Source of the DNA: Bacteroidales bacterium
GTDB taxonomy: Bacteria; Bacteroidota; Bacteroidia; Bacteroidales; Muribaculaceae
Direction of reading: 5' to 3'
Assembly (NCBI GenBank): GCA_003150235.1
Contig: QAMW01000043.1
Span: 1 to 64,000 of the forward strand
Length of the DNA stretch: 64,000 bases
Part shown: positions 27,395-36,845 of the stretch, in pieces
Layout: the number at the start of each line of letters is the position of its first letter
Position numbering within the stretch: the stretch's first letter is position 1
Notes under the pieces: model-generated
What the model saw: only the letters and a program-made list of their open reading frames with translations
The model's database searches: none
What the model was told of the DNA's origin: nothing
Made by a program: the position numbers and the translations under genes

Positions 27395-29326
27395 ATGCAA
27401 CAAAAAGTAACACCGATAGAACGTCTCATACGAAGAGTTAGACGCAACAAAGTTACACTATTTATTGGTTCCGGTTTCTCAATTAAGGCTGGAGCCCCAT
27501 CTGTTTCTGAATTAATCGCTAAGTTAATTGAAGATGGCGATTTAAAGTATAGTGCAGAACCGAAGGAATTATCCCTTCGGGATGTTGCATCCGATTTTGT
27601 TGAAAAAGAAGGACGGCATGAATTGATGCGATGTTTGGTCAAACATTTTTCTTTTACTCCTACCGACACCTCCGACCACGTATTATTGGCATCTATTCCA
27701 CATTTCAAGACTATCTTTACGACAAATTACGACTCATTAATTGAGGATGCTTACCCCAAAGGTCAATGTGTTGTAATAACATCGTCTCAATCATGTTCTA
27801 ATTCTGATTGTGCTCCTGTAATTGTTTATAAAATACATGGTGATTTAACTACTTTATCCAATACTGACTCAATTATAATAACAAATGAGGACTATAATGA
27901 TTATTTTCACAAGAGAGAACTTAAGGCTCTATGGGAAGATTTGAAATATGCATTCCGGCATTCTTATGTAGTATTCATCGGATATAGTCTAGCTGATGAT
28001 AATATATTGGAAATTGTTAAAACTGTTCGTACCGAATTGAGTAATAATGTTAAAGGGATGTATCTCATATCCCCTTACATCAATGAAGCCCGTAAGCAAC
28101 AATTACAATCTAATGGGATAACATACATCGAACTTTCTGGAGAGCAATTCTTAACGATGCTTAAGAGTTCTATTGATGACACCATAGTCAAAGACTTTAA
28201 AGAGTCCCGACTTGAAGACAATCGAGTGTTTTATGAATACCTTCAACGAAGAGGGCTAAATCCCAGCATCCAGTTCGATGATGGAACTAATATAATAGAT
28301 CAAATATTTGGATACAAGGGAGCCTCAGTGAATCCTAGGTTAAATCTTAAAATTACTGCTGAAGCTGCGGATGCGATTAATCAAAGGTTATTTAATGCAT
28401 CGCAATGTGTACCGGGGACAAGATTTATGCTTCCTGCATATCAAATAGATGCGTCATCTCTAATCGAAGGTGAATTACGTTATAATGGCATCTTGTTCGG
28501 GAGTAAATCAGATTGGAAAAATCTTTTGATAATGCCTCCACATCAACTTGTGGAATGGACGATAAAAATACCTACAGCTGACTTTATGGAAAGAGCTCAG
28601 GTATGTGTATTCCCTCATGGGAAGGATTCTGTGGTATTTAAGATTGATATAAAAATTGGAGAAATATCTATTCTCTTAAAATTTGAAAATAACCTACCTG
28701 TTGGAAAAGTCAATATTGAAACTAAGTTTTATGACACATATGAATCTTCTTCGGAAGCATTACGTTGGATTGAAGTCCCGATTGCTCTATTTAATGGGGA
28801 TCTTGTCAATTTTCAACTCTTTGGAATAGAAGAAGAATCCCATGATAAGCACACCTTAAAAGAATTTAAGCGAGCAAAACTATATTACCAAACTATTAAG
28901 CAACTTGAATTGGAAAACAACATCCAATTTTCTGAGTACAATAACTACTCAAAAGATGGATTAATGTGCGCTCTTATTCTGAAAAGCTATTTAAATAAGC
29001 ACGGTATTGGATATCCATTAGTGAAGATTTTTAACTGTGAATTGGAAACATCCGAGAATAATTTAGAAGCGCAAAAACTCATCAAACAAAATAAGCCGAA
29101 TGTCATGGCCGTCACATATGTGGATTTCAAAGGTATCCTGAACGGTTATGAATTTAAGATTCCCTATGTCAACATCTGTTTACAACGTTGTATAGTTACT
29201 GATTATCATTTAATCGAAGGCAATAGATATGCTTTAAAAATGGTAGACGAAGCTGATGAGAACATAATTTACGGGTCTGAGACTCCAGTAAATCAAGTTG
29301 GCAATGTTCTGCATCTCCAGAGTTAA
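27395..29326 (+). CDS. SIR2-domain effector protein
   Basis: 643 aa. Residues 15-270 form a SIR2-like NAD-binding domain: FIGSGFSIKAGAPS (23-36), TTNYD (109-113) with the invariant Asn/Asp, and YKIHGD (145-150) with the catalytic His. GYSLADDNI and a Rossmann end segment follow. Defence SIR2 domains (ThsA, DSR1/2, SIR2-HerA, Avs5) hydrolyse NAD+ to stop phage growth. The remaining ~370 residues match no family I recognise and look like mixed beta/alpha, perhaps a sensor. Encoded 4 nt after hsdR and 49 nt before the KAP NTPase, so it is cotranscribed with both. Base composition is more AT-rich than hsdR, suggesting separate acquisition. Enzyme activity predicted, trigger unknown. Confidence 0.88.
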   Translation: MQQKVTPIERLIRRVRRNKVTLFIGSGFSIKAGAPSVSELIAKLIEDGDLKYSAEPKELSLRDVASDFVEKEGRHELMRCLVKHFSFTPTDTSDHVLLASIPHFKTIFTTNYDSLIEDAYPKGQCVVITSSQSCSNSDCAPVIVYKIHGDLTTLSNTDSIIITNEDYNDYFHKRELKALWEDLKYAFRHSYVVFIGYSLADDNILEIVKTVRTELSNNVKGMYLISPYINEARKQQLQSNGITYIELSGEQFLTMLKSSIDDTIVKDFKESRLEDNRVFYEYLQRRGLNPSIQFDDGTNIIDQIFGYKGASVNPRLNLKITAEAADAINQRLFNASQCVPGTRFMLPAYQIDASSLIEGELRYNGILFGSKSDWKNLLIMPPHQLVEWTIKIPTADFMERAQVCVFPHGKDSVVFKIDIKIGEISILLKFENNLPVGKVNIETKFYDTYESSSEALRWIEVPIALFNGDLVNFQLFGIEEESHDKHTLKEFKRAKLYYQTIKQLELENNIQFSEYNNYSKDGLMCALILKSYLNKHGIGYPLVKIFNCELETSENNLEAQKLIKQNKPNVMAVTYVDFKGILNGYEFKIPYVNICLQRCIVTDYHLIEGNRYALKMVDEADENIIYGSETPVNQVGNVLHLQS

Positions 29327-29375
29327 TAATCGGATATATAGTCACTAAAAAGCCTTAGGAAATTGATAACCAATA

Positions 29376-31907
29376 ATGAGTAATATTAAATCAACAATCT
29401 TGCCGTCGTGGTCAAAATACTTACTGATATTAGTTAGCAGCATACTGCTCGCTTGGCTTCTCGTACCTATTATCGACCTTATTACTAACAAAATCGTCGG
29501 TCCATTTACGGAATTATTACCGTCTGGGAATAATATGATTGATTATCTTGTGAGCATGTGTGTATGCATAGTTTGTATTACGATAATTATTTACATCAGA
29601 AAGTTAAAGCCGGCTATTACTAATTGGATAACTGCTATATATGGGGTAACCTTTGCGTTATCAATAATTTTGGCATGGGGATTCGATAGGTTTATTTCAA
29701 ATAAGTGGCATTTTCTTCCTCTTTTCGGCACAAGTGTTGCTATTGTAGACGTTTGTATCCTTACTTTATTTATCGTTTTGACAATAATTGCATTTTATAA
29801 TCTCCGAGGCAAACAGAATAAGAAAGGATGTCAGTGTGAGGATAATGAAAATTCGGCAAAAGAAGATTCAATGCAATCAGATAGGCCAATACAGAACGAA
29901 GTCGATGATAAATTACAACGGTCTCCTTTTGCGAAAAAACTAATAAATAAAATTGAGAATTTAGATACATCCGAAGGAGCAAGATCTCTTGCAATAACAG
30001 CTTCGTGGGGAAACGGTAAAACATCTTTCCTTAATCTTGTAAAAAATGGATTGCAGAAAGATAAATACTATATTGTGGATATTATTCCTTGGAATCTTAA
30101 TCCAGAAAAAAGTATAACTGCTCATTTTTTTGAAGAAATAATAAAGGCATTTGGAGGGATTGACAACCAAATTGCCAGGTATCTCAAACAATACTCTGAT
30201 ATGCTTGCTTCTGTAAATCTTGGCTTTTTTTCATCAATATTCTCTAATATATCTCTTCCAGCCATGGCACAGAAAATATCTGAAGCCATGATAAATAGAG
30301 ACATCAAAGTTGTGGTCGTATTTGACGATATAGATCGTTTGGAAGCTTCAGAAATAGAGGAAGTATTCAGAATAATTAGAGGAAGTGCAAATTTCAAAAA
30401 CTTTATATTCATTAGTGCATTTGACAAAAGATATGTACAACAAGCTCTACAGAACTCCAATGCTGCATTCAATGAGCATTATATTGAAAAGTTCTTTGAA
30501 ATGGAATTTCCGTTGCCTGAAATTAGGAAGGACCGTATTGAATCCATAATACTGGATAATATTAGCTGGATGTCTGAAAAAGACCAAACTGAATTTCAAA
30601 AATATATAACACATGATACATCATGGATGGGTGGCGTATCACCGTACGCTCCGCTGACAAATCTTCGCATAATCTACAGATGGCTCAATTCTCTTAAATA
30701 TAAATATGAAATATTAAGAGAAGAATGTGTGATTTCAGATTTAGCCGATCTTGAAATGCTAAATCTATTATATCCACAAGTTTATACATTATTAGCCTCA
30801 GAATACGAAACTTTCTTTGAATGTGAAAGTTATCAAAACACATATAAACTTTGGGATGAATCAATGAAGGTTTCCTCCGAGTCTGACTGGATTAGACATC
30901 AAAAGCAAAAGACAAAACGTAATTTATTGAATCATTGTAAAGATGAATTTAAGATGTCGTCCGTCCAAATCCAAAGGCTAAACACAATTCTCGAACGGAT
31001 AGTCCCCAAGCATCGTTATCATGGAGAGCCAAAAGCATTCTCAAACCCCAATTATACACAACGATATTTTGATAGCATTCTTGCCCAAACGGATATCCCA
31101 CAGTCAAAATTTGATGATATGGTTGCTGGAAAAGAGTCATATAAGGAATTTATTGAGAACGATAAGGATCAGATATTTTCCCACTCGCTATTACTAATGT
31201 GTTTTGAATTCAGGCCCAAAAATCTAAATGAGCTTAGAAATCTTCTGGAGATAATTTTCTATGCTTTTTGTCACTACGACAGATTTGGACTGTCTTACTA
31301 TACAATAAGAGATAAAATGTATTCATTTGATCTTTCTAAGGAAGATAAGAAAACATTATTCTCAAATTTAATTATAAACAACAAATTCTCTAACCATGTT
31401 TATATGTCTCTCATACCTTCCAGTTATTCAGAACGCCAGGGATGGCTTGACATATTCTCGAAGGAGGAGTGCAATCATATGATGACGATTCTTTTTGATA
31501 AAGCTATAGAGGAGGGGTATTCAGTTGATGAACTCTCAACACTATACTATTATGCAAAAGAAAAAGATAAAGAAGAGGATGTTGAATTAAGCTATGTTTG
31601 TAAGATTGAAAAAATTAAAAATACTTATAAGAAAATATTAGCTCAATCTACTCTGAAAAATTTATCATACTTGATTTATACTCAGCATCCTGACGATAAT
31701 AAGTTTTATCCGTCTACAGATTTCGTTCAGCTTTGGGGTGACTGGGATTCATTTAATTCATATATGAATGAGCTTGGATTAGTCAATGAACAAGCAAGTC
31801 CAGCGGACGACTGGATAGAATTTGAGACATTCATAAAAGAATGGGAAAGTAATAATAAAGTACCAATCCCATTCTCTTTTAATCACATCAATATTTCAAA
31901 GAACTGA
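29376..31907 (+). CDS. Membrane-anchored KAP-family P-loop NTPase
   Basis: 843 aa. Four predicted transmembrane helices lie at about 15-37, 54-74, 84-103 and 115-143, a hallmark of the KAP class. The NTPase has Walker A SWGNGKTS near 210-217 and Walker B VVVVFDDID near 312-320, followed by the KAP-type DRLEASEIEEVFRIIRGSANF. The ~450-residue C-terminal part is helical and unassigned. KAP NTPases include the phage-exclusion protein PifA of the F plasmid. Placed directly after SIR2 in the restriction operon, it likely forms a two-gene module with it, with the membrane protein either sensing infection or anchoring the effector. The AT content matches the SIR2 gene, as if the two moved together. 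Confidence 0.87.
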   Translation: MSNIKSTILPSWSKYLLILVSSILLAWLLVPIIDLITNKIVGPFTELLPSGNNMIDYLVSMCVCIVCITIIIYIRKLKPAITNWITAIYGVTFALSIILAWGFDRFISNKWHFLPLFGTSVAIVDVCILTLFIVLTIIAFYNLRGKQNKKGCQCEDNENSAKEDSMQSDRPIQNEVDDKLQRSPFAKKLINKIENLDTSEGARSLAITASWGNGKTSFLNLVKNGLQKDKYYIVDIIPWNLNPEKSITAHFFEEIIKAFGGIDNQIARYLKQYSDMLASVNLGFFSSIFSNISLPAMAQKISEAMINRDIKVVVVFDDIDRLEASEIEEVFRIIRGSANFKNFIFISAFDKRYVQQALQNSNAAFNEHYIEKFFEMEFPLPEIRKDRIESIILDNISWMSEKDQTEFQKYITHDTSWMGGVSPYAPLTNLRIIYRWLNSLKYKYEILREECVISDLADLEMLNLLYPQVYTLLASEYETFFECESYQNTYKLWDESMKVSSESDWIRHQKQKTKRNLLNHCKDEFKMSSVQIQRLNTILERIVPKHRYHGEPKAFSNPNYTQRYFDSILAQTDIPQSKFDDMVAGKESYKEFIENDKDQIFSHSLLLMCFEFRPKNLNELRNLLEIIFYAFCHYDRFGLSYYTIRDKMYSFDLSKEDKKTLFSNLIINNKFSNHVYMSLIPSSYSERQGWLDIFSKEECNHMMTILFDKAIEEGYSVDELSTLYYYAKEKDKEEDVELSYVCKIEKIKNTYKKILAQSTLKNLSYLIYTQHPDDNKFYPSTDFVQLWGDWDSFNSYMNELGLVNEQASPADDWIEFETFIKEWESNNKVPIPFSFNHINISKN

Positions 31908-31992
31908 CGCCATATTTGTTTTAATAAAGGACTACAATACATATCGTTATATATGAAAAGCAATTCCATTGAAATTTAATTTTTATTGATTT

Positions 31993-32252
31993 ATGGATAA
32001 TGATCTTGACATACATCTTAAGGATTATCAAGCTTCGGGCGTCGAAGATCAGGTGGACTATCAGAAGATCTACCTTTATTCCGTTGTGGCCCATTCCACA
32101 GCCATTGAAAGTTCTACAGTTCCCGAAAAAGATAATCAATTTCTTTTCGATGAGGGCATCGCCGCTTAGGACGCTCTTTGACTGAACAGATGATTAATGT
32201 CAATCTGAAAGACGCTTATCTGCATGTGTTCGGCTTAGCTTCTGATAAGTAA
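31993..32252 (+). pseudogene. Fic-family N-terminal fragment (upstream copy)
   Basis: ATG 31993 opens a 58-codon frame ending TAG 32167-32169. It reads DYQASGVEDQVDYQKIYLYSVVAHSTAIESSTV...FLFDEGIAA, the N-terminus of a Fic protein including the inhibitory-helix region (HSTAIES). After the stop, GRSLTEQMINVNLKDAYLHVFGL continues in another frame to TAA 32250-32252, and the Fic core is missing. It is a remnant, though the 58-aa product could still be made. It starts 86 nt after the KAP gene. Confidence 0.7.
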
Positions 32253-32281
32253 TTTATAGATGGATAAATCTGAATTTAACT

Positions 32282-33382
32282 ATGACATACGAAGACAGAT
32301 ATAAGGAGTTTGAGCAGTATCTTGCTTCTGGGGAACCAGGAGTGGAGCAGCGTGCGCGTAACTGGTCGATGGCTATCGGTTTGCAGGATGTTGACCGATT
32401 GAAGCCGTCGGAGTTTCTGCTTGAACAGGCAAAGGCAAATATCGAGGGCAAGATTTCGAGCGAGGAGGTCGGCAAGCGGCTTGAGGAGTATTATAGCCAA
32501 AAGTCAGTCCGTGAGAAAGCGGAGGCCGACGGAACCTTTGAGGCAGACCGAGTGGCTGACCGAATTAATCTTCTTTTGGCGGAGAAGGCGTTTACGTTCT
32601 CTCCAAAGGAGTTATCGCACATTCATAACTTCCTTTTCAAAGATGTTTTGCCTCATGCCGGACAGTTCCGCAAATATAACATCACTAAGAATCAGTGGAT
32701 TCTTGACGGCGATACAATCAGCTATGGTAGTGCGGATTCTTTGTCAGAACTTCTGAATTATGATTTCGGCGAGGAGAAGAAGTTTGATTATAGTACGGTG
32801 TCTTCGGTCGACGCTATCAGGCATATCGTACGGTTCATTTCAGGCATCTGGCAGATTCACGCTTTCGGCGAAGGTAACACACGCACCACTGCAGTGTTCC
32901 TAATCAAATATCTCAGAAGTTTCGGTTTCGAGGTCAATAACGAGAGCTTTGAAAAGCACTCATGGTTCTTCCGCAACGCTCTCGTCCGTTCACAATACGA
33001 AAATATCCCCAAAAGTATCCATCGCACCTTTGAGCCATTGGAGCGATTTATGAATTTTGCCGTTTTCGGGATTCCTGCCGATCTTCGCAACCGCACTCTA
33101 CACATTCGTTGGGAAGAGGCTAAACCTCAAAACGTGGTTGCTAAACGTCAGAATGATGTTTTGGAAACATCATTACACGCACTGCTTTCGCTGAAAGAAA
33201 TGGCTGTAATACGACAGATTAAGGACAATCCAAACATATCCATTACGGTCATAGCTGCCAAAACTCGCCTCTCCAAAAGTACAATCGACCGCACAATCCG
33301 CGCACTAAAAGAGAAAGGATTACTGACCCGTACCGGTGCCAAAAATAACGCCACTTGGATAATTAATTATGAACAAGGTTGA
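32282..33382 (+). CDS. Fic-family AMP-transferase-like protein with VbhA-like N-terminus
   Basis: 366 aa. Fic proteins usually AMPylate target hydroxyls. The core motif reads HAFGEGNTRTT at about residues 196-206, a variant of HPFxxGNGR with Thr replacing the second Gly. The N-terminal ~65 residues resemble a fused VbhA-type antitoxin domain (ARNWSMAIGLQDVDRLKPSEFL...IEGKISSEEV), but the inhibitory glutamate of [S/T]xxxE is not present. The C-terminus has a winged helix (ITVIAAKTRLSKSTIDRTIRALKEKGLL). ATG 32282 is preferred because the earlier ATG 32261 is in a closed frame. A short ORF overlaps its stop. Related remnants lie at 31993 and 42296. Likely a toxin or regulator in this island. Confidence 0.85.
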   Translation: MTYEDRYKEFEQYLASGEPGVEQRARNWSMAIGLQDVDRLKPSEFLLEQAKANIEGKISSEEVGKRLEEYYSQKSVREKAEADGTFEADRVADRINLLLAEKAFTFSPKELSHIHNFLFKDVLPHAGQFRKYNITKNQWILDGDTISYGSADSLSELLNYDFGEEKKFDYSTVSSVDAIRHIVRFISGIWQIHAFGEGNTRTTAVFLIKYLRSFGFEVNNESFEKHSWFFRNALVRSQYENIPKSIHRTFEPLERFMNFAVFGIPADLRNRTLHIRWEEAKPQNVVAKRQNDVLETSLHALLSLKEMAVIRQIKDNPNISITVIAAKTRLSKSTIDRTIRALKEKGLLTRTGAKNNATWIINYEQG

Positions 33383-33542
33383 CATACATATTGAGGAGGC
33401 TCTTAAAGCATATCTGGCTTCGGGAGTCGAGGCTCAGGTGGACTATCAGAAGTTCTACCTATATTCCATCGTGAACCATTCCACTGCCATTGAGGGTTCT
33501 ACCGTCCGGCGTTTTGAAAACGCTAATATTATCAATGTATAA
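33369..33542 (+). CDS. 57-aa ORF with Fic inhibitory-helix motif, overlapping fic
   Basis: Starts at ATG 33369 inside the fic 3' end (14-nt overlap) and ends TAA 33540-33542. The sequence AYLASGVEAQVDYQKFYLYSIVNHSTAIEGSTV matches the N-terminus of a second Fic class and contains STAIEG, which fits the antitoxin motif [S/T]xxxE[G/N]. After STV it departs from the family and stops. Most simply it is a truncated Fic gene. The overlap and complete motif leave open a coupled trans-acting inhibitor. Confidence 0.5.
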   Translation: MNKVDIHIEEALKAYLASGVEAQVDYQKFYLYSIVNHSTAIEGSTVRRFENANIINV

Positions 33543-33547
33543 TAAAA

Positions 33548-33577
33548 CGCCCCAAACCGAATCATTGGCTTGGGGCG
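33548..33577 (-). terminator. Terminator between convergent fic and phosphoesterase operons
   Basis: CGCCCCAA (33548-33555) pairs perfectly with TTGGGGCG (33570-33577). On the minus strand it is followed by TTTTATT, so it mainly ends the minus-strand phosphoesterase operon. Confidence 0.85.
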
Positions 33578-33594
33578 GTCTGAACAGTGAGGTT

Positions 33595-34197
33595 TTATTC
33601 ATCATCAATATTCAAGGCACTCCAATCTTTCGACTGGAATTCCTCTTCAAAGACTTGAAGCTCTTGTTGAAGTCGCTTTTGCATCGTTTCTTCAGAGTCA
33701 TCGCCGCTCATCATCCAGTCCACACGCTGTGCATAAATTTCAGCTATGCGGAGCTGACGGTATGCATCTTTCATTGTTTCCAACGTTGAGTCTTCAAGTT
33801 CAAGGACATCTACATCATAAGGATAATGATCATAGACGCAATGCTTAATAGCATATAACACGGGAATACTCTCACCGTCTTTAGTTCTGCCCATAAATTT
33901 CACCTTCGATTGGAAAGTGATATCAACTTTGAAAAAGCGTTCAGCATATTTCGTTTCAGCTCTTACCACCTCTTCGCGCTGCGTCAGATATGCTTCAGCC
34001 TCTTCGAATGATTCAAATTTCCTATAGTATCCCAGATATGTATGAGAAGATACATAGCAATCCATCTCATCAATAGTCCAGTAATCTTCGCGGACCATCT
34101 TGGGCTTTGGTTGAAGAGCCATCGCGATGTCTCGCTCGATTGTATCAGCAATTTCGCGAATCCAAAATTGCTTATGGTCAAAATGTCCTCCGCTCAT
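33595..34197 (-). CDS. Unknown protein of the phosphoesterase operon
   Basis: 200 aa, overlapping the preceding phosphoesterase gene by 4 nt. Not a family I can name. The N-terminus MSGGHFDHKQFWIREIADTIERDI is distinctive and hydrophilic; the middle is mixed alpha/beta, the C-terminus acidic (FQSKDWSALNIDDE). No membrane segments. Starts of the MSGGxFxxxQ type occur in small phage- and plasmid-borne proteins of unknown function. Last gene of a four-gene minus-strand operon ended by the hairpin at 33548. Confidence 0.7.
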   Translation of the reverse strand: MSGGHFDHKQFWIREIADTIERDIAMALQPKPKMVREDYWTIDEMDCYVSSHTYLGYYRKFESFEEAEAYLTQREEVVRAETKYAERFFKVDITFQSKVKFMGRTKDGESIPVLYAIKHCVYDHYPYDVDVLELEDSTLETMKDAYRQLRIAEIYAQRVDWMMSGDDSEETMQKRLQQELQVFEEEFQSKDWSALNIDDE

Positions 34198-34796
34198 AAT
34201 TTTGTCATTTGTTTAGAGTTTTGCTCAATCTGCCGTTGAATCCTGGCGCGTACCTCATCGAAAGACAGGGGTGTGAAGTTGTTATTGTCAACGTCGACAT
34301 CAAGCTGTGTCGGGAAAAGATATTGGAGTCGTCCTGCATCAATACCGGTATTGGATGGACGGGTATGGACGTGACCAAACAACTGCCAAACGTCGTTATG
34401 ATAGCCACCATCAAAGCACAGATAGGGAAAGTGGTTCAGGTAGATTCTCTTCTTGCCGACCTGAATGCAAATCGACATTGCAACGTGCTCGAACTTGTCT
34501 ATGAATCCTTGTCGGATATTCTTGAGGTCGTGATTGCCGAGAATAAGGTAGATTCTGCCATTTAGACGGTCGAGAATCTTATTCCACTCTTCAGCTCCAC
34601 CGAGACAGAAATCTCCGAGATGGAAGATTACATCATCAGGGTCTACTACACTGTTCCAGTTGGAGATGATGGTTTCGTTCATCTGATCGACAGTCTTGAA
34701 CGGGCGATTGCAATATTGCAGTATGTTGGTATGGTTGAAATGGGTGTCGGAAGTGAAAAACAACCGATCACCGTCAAACTTGAAGTTCATTGTCAT
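34194..34796 (-). CDS. Calcineurin-like metallophosphoesterase (small)
   Basis: 200 aa. Metal-binding motifs in order: SDTHFNH (DxH), HLGDFCLGG (GDxx), LGNHD (GNHD), LNHFPYLCF and FGHVH (GHxH). This is a complete calcineurin-like fold at the small end of the family, similar to phage-type phosphoesterases. Substrate unknown; nucleotides or nucleic-acid ends are possible. It overlaps its neighbour upstream by 23 nt and downstream by 4 nt, so the operon is tightly coupled. An in-frame ATG six nt downstream of 34796 is an alternative start. Confidence 0.88.
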   Translation of the reverse strand: MTMNFKFDGDRLFFTSDTHFNHTNILQYCNRPFKTVDQMNETIISNWNSVVDPDDVIFHLGDFCLGGAEEWNKILDRLNGRIYLILGNHDLKNIRQGFIDKFEHVAMSICIQVGKKRIYLNHFPYLCFDGGYHNDVWQLFGHVHTRPSNTGIDAGRLQYLFPTQLDVDVDNNNFTPLSFDEVRARIQRQIEQNSKQMTKL

Positions 34797-35559
34797 TGAT
34801 TTCTATTATGGCATCCCGGCGGAAATCAGCCTGTTCACCATGAAAGGTGTAACCAAGCTGATTGCAGATGCACCGGGTATTGCCGATGGTTTTGTTTATG
34901 TTTCGATGCGAATGGCCGTATATCCAGTATTCGATACGGCTACTGGCGATAAAGTCGCCAAGTTCGGATGTAAAGGCCCCGTTTATCGGGCTCCCCTTGA
35001 ACTCGTCTGCCATCAGCTCGAACGACGGCACATGGTGAGTAGCGACGATAATGTGCTCCGCATTACTCTGCTCTACACTTCTCTCGATAAACTCACGGCA
35101 ACGCTCATGCTCCTGATTGAAGCGCTGAGCCGAAAGACGGAACTGTCCGTTTCGGATACGGTGGAAGTCCGTTACTCCACGTTCGGTCTGATACTCATCC
35201 CATGGATGAATCATCGCCCAAAGGGTTGAAGCTATGAGATCGATGTTCGGAGTCAACGGAATCACACAGTTATAGTAGACTTTGACATTGTGCCGAATAT
35301 CGAGCTGCCAGCCTTCGCAAAGGTCGTTAATGTCGAAGCTCTTGTATAGCTCATGATTGCCAGGGATGACGATAGTCTGCCTAAACGACTCGGCACACCA
35401 GTCCCAGAAGGGATGATGCTCATAGTTGTCATCGCCAAGATAGCCGATGTCGCCGACCAATATCAGAACATCGCCGACTGCTACCAGCGGATTCTCTTTC
35501 AGCCAACGGCTGTTTTCATGAAACTCCAAGTGGAGGTCAGATGCGTATTGTATTTTCAT
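34774..35559 (-). CDS. Calcineurin-like metallophosphoesterase (larger)
   Basis: 261 aa with all motifs: SDLHLEFH (DxH), VGDIGYLG (GD), PGNHELYKS (GNHE), ATHHVPS and YGHSHRNI (GHxH). Longer insertions than the neighbouring phosphoesterase show they are not a recent duplication. Followed with overlap by the smaller enzyme. The pair probably act in one pathway, perhaps nucleotide or tRNA/DNA-end processing, but substrate cannot be read from sequence. Confidence 0.88.
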   Translation of the reverse strand: MKIQYASDLHLEFHENSRWLKENPLVAVGDVLILVGDIGYLGDDNYEHHPFWDWCAESFRQTIVIPGNHELYKSFDINDLCEGWQLDIRHNVKVYYNCVIPLTPNIDLIASTLWAMIHPWDEYQTERGVTDFHRIRNGQFRLSAQRFNQEHERCREFIERSVEQSNAEHIIVATHHVPSFELMADEFKGSPINGAFTSELGDFIASSRIEYWIYGHSHRNINKTIGNTRCICNQLGYTFHGEQADFRRDAIIEINDNELQV

Positions 35560-35584
35560 AACTCTTTCTTTTTTTGTTAAGTTG

Positions 35585-36708
35585 TTAAACGAGAGGGCTT
35601 ACTCTTTCAATCCTGTTCCATTTAGTGTTTGCAATTATTTTCTTGATAACATCCTTGCCGATTTCATCAGAATAAGGGAGCTTCATCTGGCTACCGATGT
35701 CATCACCTTGCATATACCTGTACGCATAAGTGGTAATCTCAACATAGTCGGTCTCTTTCAAGATGCCGAGTATGTGGGACACTTCTCCCAACTCCACTGA
35801 TATTCCGGCGTCAGACAATCCTACGACAGCCTTAAGGCAATCATCAAGATTCCAATAACTGTTGGTACTGACATAGAAATGCCAATAGCCGTTGTTATTC
35901 ACGGGCGATAAGTGGACTCTCGCATATACCACGTCGTAACCATGAAAAGGCATTACATCGACCTTCCATCGCTTGAAATCATCTTCGGAATCGAGATTGT
36001 ATTCTTTTATCCCAAACCCTTTGCTTGAATGTCGGAAGACTTCGATATCATCTCCCGACTGCTCACCATATACAGCCTCGTATGCTATGCGCCAGTAGCG
36101 CATATAGCGTCTGAGTGTCATCTCGGAGAACTGCGTAGGTTCAGGCAGAGTCTCATATATGCGGATTACCTTTTGCAAGTCTATACCTTCATAACTATTA
36201 TCCGGTATCAGAGAATTCAGAATTGAGCGCTTTATCAATCCTTCCCTGCGATAGTAACTCAGATATTTCTCAACATATGAATTATACTGTTCCGGGTCAG
36301 ACAAGATATTGTCAACGAGTCCGACAACATATTTCTCGATCTTTGAGAATATTTCGATGAGTTCATCTTCGTAGAAACAGCGACTGGAATTGCAATCTTC
36401 CTTGTCAGAGAATACATAACGGTCATGAATGTCTCCAGTGATATAAAGATAGTGGCAGTCATTATAGGTCGAGACAGACAGTCTGTACCACTCCCACTTC
36501 TTACCCTTGACCTCAAACCAAAGACTTCTCCGTTCATCATCACCCATAGGGGCAAGACGTCCCATCGCTCCATGTATGCTGCGTATGCTTTCAGCACACT
36601 TCCTGAAACAACAGTCACGTCAAGAAAGCGACTTATAGGGAGATGAAAAATGTCTGACTGAATCAGAGCATTCTGGCGATATAATTTCTTTTGATCATTA
36701 AACTTCAT
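35585..36708 (-). pseudogene. Unknown operon leader gene split by a C-run frameshift
   Basis: ATG 36708 begins KFNDQKKLYRQNALIQSDIFHLPISRFLDV...AYMERWDVLP, then the frame is lost. The rest continues one frame off as PMGDDERRSLWFEVKGKKWEWYRL... down to TAA 35585. Adding one C to the minus-strand CCCC run (plus-strand GGGG at 36549-36552) restores ...ERWDVLPPMGDDERRSLWFEV..., one ~373-aa protein. Without it, a shorter 326-aa protein could start at ATG 36565. Family not recognised; soluble, W/Y-rich. Homopolymer slippage (phase variation), a real mutation or a sequencing error are all possible. Confidence 0.7.
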
Positions 36709-36800
36709 TGTAAATTGGTGTTATGCGCCTTATAGGTGCGATTATTGAAATATGTGTCCGCAGCTAATCGCGATGGAGAAGGTTATATCGGTGAGGACAC

Positions 36801-36845
36801 AAAAAACGACTGTCGGGAAGCTTGGCAAGGACTTTCCGACAGTCG
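36801..36845 (-). terminator. Strong minus-strand terminator of ncRNA candidate
   Basis: CGACTGTCGGGAAG at 36807-36820 pairs with CTTTCCGACAGTCG at 36832-36845 (13 of 14 positions), followed on the minus strand by six T (plus-strand AAAAAA 36801-36806). No minus-strand gene ends here, so it belongs to the short transcript from 37047. Confidence 0.88.
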
